A stretch of DNA of 9,733 bases from Bacillota bacterium (GTDB taxonomy: Bacteria > Bacillota > Clostridia > Oscillospirales > Ruminococcaceae): NCBI GenBank assembly GCA_023443315.1, contig JAEZVA010000067.1:1-9733 (forward strand), read 5' to 3'. The notes under the pieces are model-generated. The model saw only the letters and a program-made list of their open reading frames with translations. It did not search any database and was not told the origin of the DNA. Shown here in pieces: positions 1 through 6,177 of the stretch. Within the stretch, counting starts at the first letter, position 1. Every line of letters begins with the position of its first letter. A program made the position numbers and the translations under genes.

Positions 1-216
1 TTGGACCTTGTTTTCCTTGCGCGCCTTGCGGGCCGGTTGGTCCGGTTGGACCCTGTATTCCTTGCGCGCCTTGCGGGCCGGTTGGTCCGGTTGGACCCTG
101 TATTCCTTGCGCGCCTTGCGGGCCGGTTGGTCCGGTTGGACCCTGTATTCCTTGCGCTCCCTGCGGACCTGTTGGACCCTGTATTCCTTGCGCCCCCTGC
201 GGACCTGTTGGTCCGG
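1..216 (-). repeat. 45-bp tandem repeats coding 15-residue collagen units
   Basis: Five consecutive units: 1-45, 46-90, 91-135, 136-171 and 172-216. Units 46-90 and 91-135 are identical base for base; 1-45 differs from them at two positions (changing Ile to Lys in the protein). Unit 136-171 is 36 bp and lacks 9 bp (three residues). Units 136-171 and 172-216 use different synonymous bases from the first three, so the three left-hand copies look like a recent expansion. The array may continue past the left edge. Every length change seen is a multiple of 9 bp, which keeps both the frame and the G-X-Y register. Confidence 0.95.
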
Positions 217-637
217 TCGGACCCTGTGGTCCCGGACATCCTGGACGCCCCGGACGTCCCGGATCACCCTGCGGCCCCTCCGGTCCTGGAACACCCCTTG
301 GTCCTCTTGGTCCGGGAGGTCCCTGGCAGCATCTGCAGCATCCGCACCGATTCCCCCGTCCCATCAAACGCACTTCATCTTGTACCTGTTCTTGAGCGAT
401 ACGGTTTCTCGCATCTTGCCTAGCCTGCTCCCGTGCTTGTGCCCGTGCTTGCGCCTGCGCCTTTATCTGCTCTTGCGCCTGCGCCACTGCCTGCATGCGA
501 GCCTGCGCTTGCGCCTTTGCTTGTTCCTGAGCAAATAATTGCGCTTGCACGTTATTCTGCGCTGCAGCATTTACAGGTGATGAACTTCCGTTGTTCATAC
601 GGCGACGGCGCATTGGATTGTTTGGCAATATATACAT
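1..637 (-). CDS. Collagen-like (GXY-repeat) protein, 5' part, runs off the left edge
   Basis: Seen: an open minus-strand frame of 212 codons with no stop before the window edge. The start is ATG at 637-635, with AAGGAGA at 645-651 seven bases upstream. Residues 1-30 are basic and Asn/Ser-rich (MYILPNNPMRRRRMNNG) with no signal peptide or membrane segment. Residues 31-90 are Ala/Gln-rich with scattered Arg/Glu (AQAQARMQAVAQAQEQ) and probably helical, perhaps a coiled coil. Residues 97-104 are a Cys cluster (RCGCCRCC). From G106 to the edge there are about 36 unbroken G-X-Y triplets, at first Pro/Arg-rich, then 15-residue units GPTGPTGPQGAQGIQ. Known: bacterial collagen-like proteins form trimeric triple helices, often on cell or spore surfaces. 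Inferred: the helix and Cys cluster register and lock the trimer; with no signal peptide, a spore-coat or exosporium protein is possible. The C-terminal domain is outside the window, so the family and true length are unknown. Confidence 0.9.
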   Translation of the reverse strand, partial: MYILPNNPMRRRRMNNGSSSPVNAAAQNNVQAQLFAQEQAKAQAQARMQAVAQAQEQIKAQAQARAQAREQARQDARNRIAQEQVQDEVRLMGRGNRCGCCRCCQGPPGPRGPRGVPGPEGPQGDPGRPGRPGCPGPQGPTGPTGPQGAQGIQGPTGPQGAQGIQGPTGPTGPQGAQGIQGPTGPTGPQGAQGIQGPTGPTGPQGAQGKQGP

Positions 638-685
638 GCGTATGTCTCCTTTTCATCAGACTTGACCAATATTCTTGTCTATACC

Positions 686-715
686 ATTGTATGTGCCACA
701 ACAACAAACGGTTAA
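686..715 (-). promoter_or_regulatory. Candidate promoter of the collagen-like gene
   Basis: On the minus strand, TTAACC (710-715) and TACAAT (686-691) are separated by 18 bases, giving a leader of roughly 40 nt to the ATG at 637. The -35 match is only fair. The -10 lies in CATACAAT (686-693), which also fits the -10 of sporulation sigma-E type promoters, but I see no matching sigma-E -35. Assignment to a sigma factor is therefore open. Confidence 0.4.
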
Positions 716-794
716 AAGAGGCTACGCCGTTTTATCATGTCTTATTAGGTCAATAGTTATCGCTCAAAGGCGATTGTGTGCATTATTCTGTGAA

Positions 795-846
795 ATAAAA
801 ACAGCCCTTGTATGTGCTCTTAACACCATACAAGGGCTGTTTTTAT
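795..846 (-). terminator. Perfect 20-bp stem hairpin, bidirectional terminator candidate
   Basis: Positions 795-814 and 827-846 are exact reverse complements (20 bp), with a 12-nt loop at 815-826. The stem is A-rich at the 5' foot, GC-rich in the middle (CAGCCCTTG) and T-rich at the 3' foot on either strand. On the minus strand the T-tract continues as TTTTTATTT, so it fits an intrinsic terminator for minus-strand transcription. Before the insertion sequence arrived, it would have stood about 95 nt downstream of the rnfB stop, so it was probably the rnf operon terminator or a shared one. Its right foot ends exactly where the insertion sequence begins. Confidence 0.7.
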
Positions 847-971
847 GGCTCTATAATAAAAGTTGTGGTAAGCAGCAAATAGAGCTCAAAAAGAGCAAAA
901 AAAGAGAGCATATTTGTGGAAAAACCGATAGAATGGAATTGCTTAAGAAACCATCATCGGAGGAACACAAT

Positions 972-2168
972 ATGCTCTCTACTCATATTACAGAAAAACT
1001 GATCGGATTAAAAGGGGTAATCATAAAAAATGTTGAGGAGCAAGACGGAGTAACACAGATAACAATAGGGATTGCAAGGAAAGTACACCGTTGCCCCTGC
1101 TGTGAGCAAGAAACAGATTCGGTACATGATTACCGATTGCAGCCCGTCAAAGACATCCCAGCCTTCGGCAATCAAGTGGTGCTTCTATACCATAAGCGCC
1201 GCTATCGGTGTAAGGTTTGCGGAAAGTGTTTTTGTGAAAAGAACACCTTCTTACCCTGCTACCACCGTATGACGAACCGCCTCTCAGCGTATGTAATAGA
1301 CCGTTTAAGGGAGACCTGCTCGTTTACCAGTATTGCAAAACAGGTAAACCTGTCTGTATCAACTGTCATCCGCATCTTCGATCTGGTTCAATACGGCAAG
1401 CCGCAATTAGGGAATGTAGTTGCTATTGATGAATTCAAAGGAAATACGGCAAACGAGAAATATCAATGCATTCTTACAGACCCAGAAAACGGTCGTGTTT
1501 TAGATATCCTTCCGAATCGCTATATGCATAACTTAGCAGCTTACTTCAAGGATTTAGACCGTTCAAAGACTTCATTTGTCGTCAGTGACATGTGGCAGCC
1601 CTATGCAGATATCTTCAATACATACTTTAAAAATGCCACTCATGTTTTGGACAGATACCATGTCATCCGGCAGGTTGTATGGGCTTTTGAAGCGGTACGA
1701 AAAGAGGAGCAAAAAAGGTTCTCTAAATCCCACCGACGATATTTTAAGCGCTCCAAGTCACTCTTAATCAAGTGCTTTGATTTCCTTTCCGATGAGCAAA
1801 AACAGCAGGTTAACGTTATGCTTTATTCCAGTCCGAACCTGTCCAGTGCGTATTACTTCAAAGAAGCTTTCTTTAAAGTTACCAAGATAAAGGATGCTGT
1901 TCTGCTTCGCCAAGAACTTTCCTCTTGGGTTCTTAACGCCCAAAACTCCACCCTTCCTCGTTTTCAACAATGTGCCAATACCTTCACCAACTGGGCGTCC
2001 GAAATGATTAATGCCTTTACCTGTACTTATTCCAACGGTTTCACCGAGGGCTGTAACAACAAAATCAAGGTCTTAAAACGTAACGCTTATGGCTTCCGTA
2101 ACTTTAACCGCTTCAGAAACAGAATCCTTCATGTTTTCAATCATCAAAAAGCAGCTATGCCTGCTTAA
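972..2168 (+). CDS. ISL3-family DDE transposase, 398 aa
   Basis: Catalyses cut-and-paste movement of the surrounding element. Seen: an N-terminal Cys-rich zinc-binding region (C41, C43, C44 and C80, C83, C86, C88); a helix-turn-helix at about 117-136 (SFTSIAKQVNLSVSTVIRIF); then the catalytic triad D153 (VVAIDEF), D206 (VVSDMWQPY) and E359 (NGFTEGCNNKIK). Between D206 and E359 lies the helical insertion typical of the family, starting VLDRYHVIRQVVWAF. Length is close to the family's usual 400-440 residues, with no frameshift, so it is probably active. The start at 972 is chosen because GGAGGA (959-964) lies seven bases upstream. The frame is open back to 675, but that stretch crosses the left inverted repeat and hairpin and is not coding. 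Confidence 0.93.
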   Translation: MLSTHITEKLIGLKGVIIKNVEEQDGVTQITIGIARKVHRCPCCEQETDSVHDYRLQPVKDIPAFGNQVVLLYHKRRYRCKVCGKCFCEKNTFLPCYHRMTNRLSAYVIDRLRETCSFTSIAKQVNLSVSTVIRIFDLVQYGKPQLGNVVAIDEFKGNTANEKYQCILTDPENGRVLDILPNRYMHNLAAYFKDLDRSKTSFVVSDMWQPYADIFNTYFKNATHVLDRYHVIRQVVWAFEAVRKEEQKRFSKSHRRYFKRSKSLLIKCFDFLSDEQKQQVNVMLYSSPNLSSAYYFKEAFFKVTKIKDAVLLRQELSSWVLNAQNSTLPRFQQCANTFTNWASEMINAFTCTYSNGFTEGCNNKIKVLKRNAYGFRNFNRFRNRILHVFNHQKAAMPA

Positions 2169-2189
2169 CGCAAACTTAGCTGCTTTTTT
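2146..2189 (+). terminator. Intrinsic terminator of the transposase gene
   Basis: AAAAAGCAGCTA (2146-2157) pairs perfectly with TAGCTGCTTTTT (2177-2188), followed by one more T; the loop is 19 nt. The 5' arm overlaps the last codons and the stop codon lies in the loop. It lies inside the element and would stop transposase transcripts before they run antisense into rnfB. Confidence 0.8.
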
Positions 2190-2282
2190 CGTTCCCATTC
2201 TTTCCTTTTCCTGCACCACTACTATTGACAGAGAGCCTGAAGAAATAATGCGAAACCTTGCCCAACACGGCTGATACGTACA

Positions 2283-2319
2283 GCAAGCCCCCGCCGGAAA
2301 AACTCCGGCGGGGGCTTGC
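2283..2319 (-). terminator. GC-rich hairpin just downstream of rnfB
   Basis: GCAAGCCCCCGCCGG (2283-2297) and its exact complement (2305-2319) form a 15-bp stem with a 7-nt loop, 20 nt after the rnfB stop. On the minus strand it is followed by TGTACG rather than a T-tract. On the plus strand it is followed by ATTTTATG. It may protect the rnf mRNA 3' end or act as a weak terminator. The hairpin at 795-846 has the better T-tract. The 45 bases between the insertion sequence and this hairpin (2238-2282) show nothing recognisable. Confidence 0.65.
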
Positions 2320-2339
2320 ATTTTATGTGTTATCTGCTT

Positions 2340-3200
2340 TTAATCGTCGTCATTGTCGGGCAGCAAATCGCCCGCATTGATGATTCTTCCGCTCTGGCGG
2401 GAGATATACGAGATGGTCTTGCGGGGGCATACCGCAATGCACGCACCGCAGTTGGTGCACTTTTCGGTGTCGATAAACGCAAGGTTGTCGCTTACGGTAA
2501 TCGCGTCCGAATCACATGCCTTAACGCAACGCAGGCAGGCGATGCAGCTTTCTTCGCACTGCTTCATCGCAATGGCACCCTTGCTCTTATTTTGGCAGGT
2601 AACAAAGGCGGAGTCGTCGTCGGGGATCAGCGAGATTAGCGCCTTGGGGCAGGTGACGACGCACACGCCGCAGCCGGTGCACACCGAGCGGTCTACCACG
2701 GCAACGCCCTCCTCCAGGTGGATGGCGTCAAACGGGCAGCCCTTTACGCAGTCGCCAAAGCCGATGCAGCCATACTGGCATTTGCCGCCGCCCGCATGCA
2801 GCAGGTTTGCCGCCGCGCAGGTGGTAAGACCTTTGTAATCATAACGCTTGCCGGTAATCGAGGTGCGCCCCGTACACGCCACAATTGCAAGCTTGCTTGG
2901 CGCCGCCTCGGCGTCAGTTCCGAGTATTCGGTTAATCCCCTCAAGCGTCGCCTTGCCGCCGGGGATGCATTTGTTTGGGGCGGCAGTGCCCTCACACACC
3001 GCCTTCGCATAATCATCACAGCCCGCACAACCGCACGCGCCGCAGTTGGCACCGGGCAATACCTCTCGGATAAGCTCAATGCGCTCGTCCTCCTTTACGG
3101 CGAACAGCTTGGAGGCGACCGCAAGACCTAGTCCACACACCAACCCAATGGCGGAGACAATCCCCGTGGGTAGCATGATGGACGAAATACTGATATCCAT
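2340..3200 (-). CDS. rnfB: Rnf complex subunit RnfB, Fe-S ferredoxin-oxidising subunit, 286 aa
   Basis: RnfB is the electron entry point of the ferredoxin:NAD+ oxidoreductase, facing the cytoplasm on a membrane anchor. Seen: a hydrophobic segment at about 9-31; an N-terminal Fe-S domain with C53, C56, C61 and C78 (CGACGCAGC); then ferredoxin-type clusters C141/C145/C151/C155, C174/C177/C180/C184, C219/C222/C225/C229 and C248/C251/C254/C258. The third reads CVKACDSDAI, without the Pro that usually follows the last Cys. The tail ends in four acidic residues (DNDDD). It is last in the operon. It is the only gene here not overlapping its upstream neighbour: rnfA ends 190 nt away. The ribosome site for the ATG at 3200 is poor: AAAGG is about 14 bases upstream and TTAGG directly abuts. 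M9 (3176) is an alternative start but has no better site. Confidence 0.96.
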   Translation of the reverse strand: MDISISSIMLPTGIVSAIGLVCGLGLAVASKLFAVKEDERIELIREVLPGANCGACGCAGCDDYAKAVCEGTAAPNKCIPGGKATLEGINRILGTDAEAAPSKLAIVACTGRTSITGKRYDYKGLTTCAAANLLHAGGGKCQYGCIGFGDCVKGCPFDAIHLEEGVAVVDRSVCTGCGVCVVTCPKALISLIPDDDSAFVTCQNKSKGAIAMKQCEESCIACLRCVKACDSDAITVSDNLAFIDTEKCTNCGACIAVCPRKTISYISRQSGRIINAGDLLPDNDDD

Positions 3201-3390
3201 CCTAATAAACCATGCCTTTCTGTTTTACGCCCAAAGTGGTGTAAAGCGATTGTATGTGAGTGTGGGAGTCTGCCGCCTTGCGGCGGATATCCCCATAGTC
3301 GGTCGTCGCGTCGGACAGAGAAGGCTTGGCCCTTTCATTTTCGATACGGCAGCTGACTTTACTTTTTTGACAAAACCCGTGTTGCCTGCT
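3201..3390 (-). other. 190-nt insert between rnfA and rnfB with a possible 37-codon frame
   Basis: All other rnf junctions here overlap, so this gap is exceptional. It holds a stem TTTACGCC/GGTGTAAA (3224-3231 with 3238-3245, one G-U pair on the plus strand), a small hairpin CCGCC/GGCGG around 3272-3285, and GTAAAG/CTTTAC (3241-3246, 3357-3362) that could close a larger structure. On the minus strand, 3338-3225 is an open frame of 37 codons (beginning MKGPSLLCPTRRPTMG, ending YNRFTPLWA) with no ribosome site, so it is probably not translated. No transposase or matched terminal repeats are seen. It could be a small interspersed repeat, a processing site or a structured RNA. Confidence 0.45.
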
Positions 3391-3981
3391 TTACTTAAAT
3401 ATTCCCTCAACCACGCCCGAGAAGCCGACAAACGCAACCGAGACAATGGCCGCCGCCACCAGCGTGATGGGCAGTCCCTTAAATGCCTCAGGCACATCCG
3501 CAACCTCAAGCCGCGAGCGCACGCCCGAGAACAACACCATGGCAAGCATAAAGCCTAAACCGGCGCCGAGGGAGTTGACAAGCGACTGGGCAAAGGTGTA
3601 GCCGTTTTCAAAGTTAAGCAGGGTAACACCCAGCACCGCGCAGTTTGTTGTAATAAGCGGCAGGTAGATGCCAAGCGACTTGTAAAGCGCCGGAATGTGC
3701 CGTTTTAGCACAATCTCAACCAGCTGTACCAGCGCGGCGATTACAAGGATAAATACGATAGTCTGAAGGTACCCGTAGCCGCTCGGCTCCAAAATACCCG
3801 CGTAGATTGGGTAGGTTGCGGCAGTGGCAAGCACCATAACAAAGGTAACCGCCACGCTCATGCCAAACGCGCTATCCAGCTTTTTGGATACGCCAAGGAA
3901 CGGGCATATGCCGAGAAAACGCTTGAGCACGAAGTTTTCAACCAAGATTGCGCTTAGCAGGATAATTGCCATCTCTTTCAT
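3391..3981 (-). CDS. rnfA: Rnf complex subunit RnfA, integral membrane, 196 aa
   Basis: RnfA pairs with RnfE to form the membrane core; in Rnf and the related Nqr complex the pair holds a [2Fe-2S] centre that carries electrons across the membrane. Seen: about six hydrophobic segments; the family motif VENFVLKRFLGICPFLG with C26, and the second half-site ITTNCAVLGV with C114, the Cys residues expected to bind the cluster. Length is normal for the family (about 190-200). The start ATG overlaps the rnfE stop by 4 nt (ATGA), with GGAGGA at 3991-3996 nine bases upstream, so translational coupling is likely. Confidence 0.97.
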   Translation of the reverse strand: MKEMAIILLSAILVENFVLKRFLGICPFLGVSKKLDSAFGMSVAVTFVMVLATAATYPIYAGILEPSGYGYLQTIVFILVIAALVQLVEIVLKRHIPALYKSLGIYLPLITTNCAVLGVTLLNFENGYTFAQSLVNSLGAGLGFMLAMVLFSGVRSRLEVADVPEAFKGLPITLVAAAIVSVAFVGFSGVVEGIFK

Positions 3982-4679
3982 TGTGCATTATCCTCCTTAT
4001 TGGTTTCGTCTATGGCGTCTGCGCCTTGGCACAGTCCCTTAGAGGGACAGGAGCCACAGCCTGTTACGGCAGGCTTACGCCCAAACTTTTTTAGGATAAC
4101 CGCGGTAAGCGCCATCAGTACACCGAATACAAAGAAACCACCCGGCGCCTGTGATAGGATTCCCATCGACGGTACCGATTCGGGCACGATGCGAATATCA
4201 AACCAGCTGCCGGCACCTAAAATCTCGCGTATCGAACCCATGCAGAACAATGCGAGCGTAAAGCCAATGCCCATTCCAAAGCCGTCAAGGATGGATTTCC
4301 ATGCGTTGTTTTTGCTGGCAAACGCCTCCGCACGTGCAAGGATGATGCAGTTCACAACAATTAGCGGTAAAAAGATACCAAGCGCCGCGTCAAGTTCGGG
4401 CGCAAACGCCTTTAGCAGCATGCTGACAATGGTTACAAACGTTGCAATTACAATAACGTATGCGGGAATACGCACCTTGGACGGTACAATCTTACGAATA
4501 AGAGAGATAGCAAGGTTAGAGCAAACCAGCACCGCCATTGCCGCAATACCCATGCCCACGCCCGTTTTAGCAGAGGTGGTCGTCGCAAGGGTAGGGCAGG
4601 TGCCCAGCACCAGTACAAAGGCGGGGTTTTCTTTTAAGATACCGTTTAAGAAAACGGAAAGGCTTTTTGTGTTACTCAT
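3978..4679 (-). CDS. rnfE: Rnf complex subunit RnfE, integral membrane, 233 aa
   Basis: Partner of RnfA in the membrane core. Seen: about six hydrophobic segments; GTCPTLATTTSA with C28 and VVNCIILARAEAFA with C111, the predicted cluster ligands; the segment SILDGFGMGIGFTLALF typical of RnfE/NqrD. After the last membrane segment there is a cytoplasmic-looking tail with three more Cys (C208, C211, C217 in GCGSCPSKGLCQG) and an acidic end. It overlaps rnfG and rnfA by 4 nt each. A GGGAGG site (4689-4694) nine bases upstream supports the start. Confidence 0.97.
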   Translation of the reverse strand: MSNTKSLSVFLNGILKENPAFVLVLGTCPTLATTTSAKTGVGMGIAAMAVLVCSNLAISLIRKIVPSKVRIPAYVIVIATFVTIVSMLLKAFAPELDAALGIFLPLIVVNCIILARAEAFASKNNAWKSILDGFGMGIGFTLALFCMGSIREILGAGSWFDIRIVPESVPSMGILSQAPGGFFVFGVLMALTAVILKKFGRKPAVTGCGSCPSKGLCQGADAIDETNKEDNAQ

Positions 4680-5260
4680 AGTAAGCCACCTCCCTGTAGG
4701 ATAGCAAACGCGTCGCCCGCATGGTTGATGGCTAGGGTAACCGCATCGGAGCTTATGGTTGCGCCCGTTACGGCGGCAATCTCGTTATCAGCACCCGCCG
4801 TACCCTTTACCACGGTAAACGCACCAGGCACCTTGCCGACAAACTGGTCGGCAAATGGGGTTTCAAACGCCTTAGAGCCAAGACCTGCCGTCTCGTCATG
4901 GGTTAACGCCTTATACGCAACAACAGCGCCATCCGGGTTAAGTCCTACCATCACGGTAAACGAGCCGCCATAGCCCTTTTCGGTTACCGAAATAACAGTA
5001 CCCGCGCCGTTTTCGGCGGTATATACATCCACAACACCAAGTGCGGTCAGTTCATCCGTCAGGTCAATGGGCGCAAACTTGTCCGCGTCGGGAATCAGCT
5101 CCAGTCGGGCAAGCCCTGCCCCGTCAAGCTGATTTGCATCTATAATTGGCTTTGTCAGCGCATTGGTAAGCGCGAGCGCGGCGGTTGCCACCAACGCAAT
5201 GGCGGTAAGAATGGCTGCGGGGATCAAAATATCCTTTACAAGCTCTTTTCCCTTCATCAT
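4676..5260 (-). CDS. rnfG: Rnf complex subunit RnfG, covalent-FMN protein, 194 aa
   Basis: RnfG is an electron carrier on the outer face of the membrane. Seen: an N-terminal membrane anchor at about 11-33 and an FMN-binding domain ending in VTGATISSDAV, where T168 fits the threonine that ApbE links to FMN by a phosphoester bond. It also has the conserved region HDETAGLGSKAFETPF (121-136). The length fits the family. ATG at 5260 overlaps the rnfD stop (ATGA); GGAGG at 5273-5277 is 12 bases upstream of it and 15 from the second Met, so the first Met is favoured. ApbE itself is not in the window. Confidence 0.97.
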   Translation of the reverse strand: MMKGKELVKDILIPAAILTAIALVATAALALTNALTKPIIDANQLDGAGLARLELIPDADKFAPIDLTDELTALGVVDVYTAENGAGTVISVTEKGYGGSFTVMVGLNPDGAVVAYKALTHDETAGLGSKAFETPFADQFVGKVPGAFTVVKGTAGADNEIAAVTGATISSDAVTLAINHAGDAFAILQGGGLL

Positions 5261-6177
5261 GTTCGTTTCACACCTCCAAACGGCTTGGTGCGGGTCAGCT
5301 TATCGATATACGGAACCACAATGTTCATCAGCAGAATGGCAAACGACACGCCCTCTGGGTAGCTGCCGTATATGCGGATAACCGAGGTAATCAGCCCCAG
5401 ACCCACCGCGTAGATGATCTTGCCCTTTTCGGTGGAGGGGGATGAGGCATAGTCTGTCGCCATAAAGAACGCGCCGAGGAACAGCCCGCCCGATAGGATG
5501 TGGGCCAGCGGGTCGCCGCCAAACAACCACACGAACACAAAGGTAGAGCCGATATAAAAAAACGGGATAGTCGGGGTGATAATGCCGCGTATAATCAGCA
5601 GCAGACCGCCAAGGAGGATGGCGAGCACGCTCACCTCGCCAAGGCAGCCGCCCCTTATGCCCAAAAACAGCTCAAGGTAGCTTGCCGAACCGCCCGCAAG
5701 CGGGGTAGCGCCGGTGTTTGCCTCGCCGTACATCCACTGCAGGGGACGCACCCAGGTGGTCATGGCGGTGGTAAACGACACCATAAGCACGATTCTGCCC
5801 ACAATGGCGGGATTTGCAAAGTTTTGCCCCAACCCGCCGAACAGCATCTTGGTGATAACAATCGACACAAACGCGCCGATAATCGCCATCCACAGCGGCA
5901 GGGTAACGGGCAGGTTCATGGCAAGCAGTACACCGGTGACAACGGCGCTTAGGTCAAACACCGTATTCGCGCGCTTTGTTACCATGTTATAAAGCGTCTC
6001 GAACAGCACCGCAGAAAGAGCAGTTACCCCTATCAGCAGCAGCGAGCGCCCTCCGAACAGGATAACCGATGCCACGGCAGGGAATAACAGGGCGATGAGC
6101 ACGGTGCCCATAATCTTTTGGGTTGTGGCGGCAGCGCGGATATGTGGGGTCGCGCTGACGGAAAGGGTATTAGGCAT
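5257..6177 (-). CDS. rnfD: Rnf complex subunit RnfD, membrane covalent-FMN protein, 306 aa
   Basis: RnfD is the large membrane subunit thought to couple electron flow to Na+ or H+ movement. Seen: the usual N-terminus MPNTLSVSATPHIRA; about nine or ten hydrophobic segments; the conserved QNFANPAIVGRI (118-129); and NTGATPLAGG with T158, the expected covalent FMN site; late motif MATDYASSP (239-247), also typical. The frame is open upstream inside rnfC, but the family's N-terminal motif begins at the ATG at 6177, which overlaps the end of rnfC by 8 nt. The ribosome site (GGTGGGA) is modest, so coupling to rnfC translation is likely. Confidence 0.96.
   Translation of the reverse strand: MPNTLSVSATPHIRAAATTQKIMGTVLIALLFPAVASVILFGGRSLLLIGVTALSAVLFETLYNMVTKRANTVFDLSAVVTGVLLAMNLPVTLPLWMAIIGAFVSIVITKMLFGGLGQNFANPAIVGRIVLMVSFTTAMTTWVRPLQWMYGEANTGATPLAGGSASYLELFLGIRGGCLGEVSVLAILLGGLLLIIRGIITPTIPFFYIGSTFVFVWLFGGDPLAHILSGGLFLGAFFMATDYASSPSTEKGKIIYAVGLGLITSVIRIYGSYPEGVSFAILLMNIVVPYIDKLTRTKPFGGVKRT

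Larger units (their letters stand above)
847..2237 (+). mobile_element. ISL3-family insertion sequence, apparently complete (1391 bp)
   Basis: The ends are imperfect inverted repeats: the left end at 847 reads GGCTCTATAATAAAAGTTG, and the right end, read inward on the minus strand from 2237, is GGCTCTCTGTCAATAGTAG. About 17 of the first 23 bases agree, and the outer GGCTCT and an inner GTGGT are exact. Such ends, the length and the single transposase gene are typical of ISL3 elements. ISL3 elements normally make 8-bp target duplications. Here the flanks (GTTTTTAT on the left, TGAAGAAA on the right) do not match. The element is more AT-rich than the rnf genes around it and is the only plus-strand coding unit, convergent with rnfB. 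Confidence 0.88.

Noticed and set aside
1..216. CRISPR array
   Set aside because: The 45-bp units are directly joined with no spacers and encode collagen triplets.
1..756. Plus-strand open frames of 140, 176 and 107 codons in the repeat region
   Set aside because: They are complements of the collagen-like gene; the repetitive Leu/Arg-rich peptides follow from the 45-bp repeats, and the minus frame has start, ribosome site and G-X-Y logic.
675..971. N-terminal extension of the transposase to 497 aa
   Set aside because: It would cross the hairpin and the left inverted repeat; a strong ribosome site precedes the ATG at 972 and the family length fits that start.
3225..3545. 106-codon minus frame covering the end of rnfA and the following gap
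   Set aside because: Two-thirds is out of frame inside rnfA; only the last 37 codons lie in the gap, without a ribosome site, and are mentioned under the gap feature.
4000..4704. Plus-strand open frame of 234 codons opposite rnfE
   Set aside because: No recognisable domain; it is the complement of a well-supported membrane subunit gene.
5500..5952. Plus-strand open frame of 150 codons opposite rnfD
   Set aside because: Low-complexity His/Gln/Lys-rich composition expected from the complement of hydrophobic codons; no ribosome site or family match seen.
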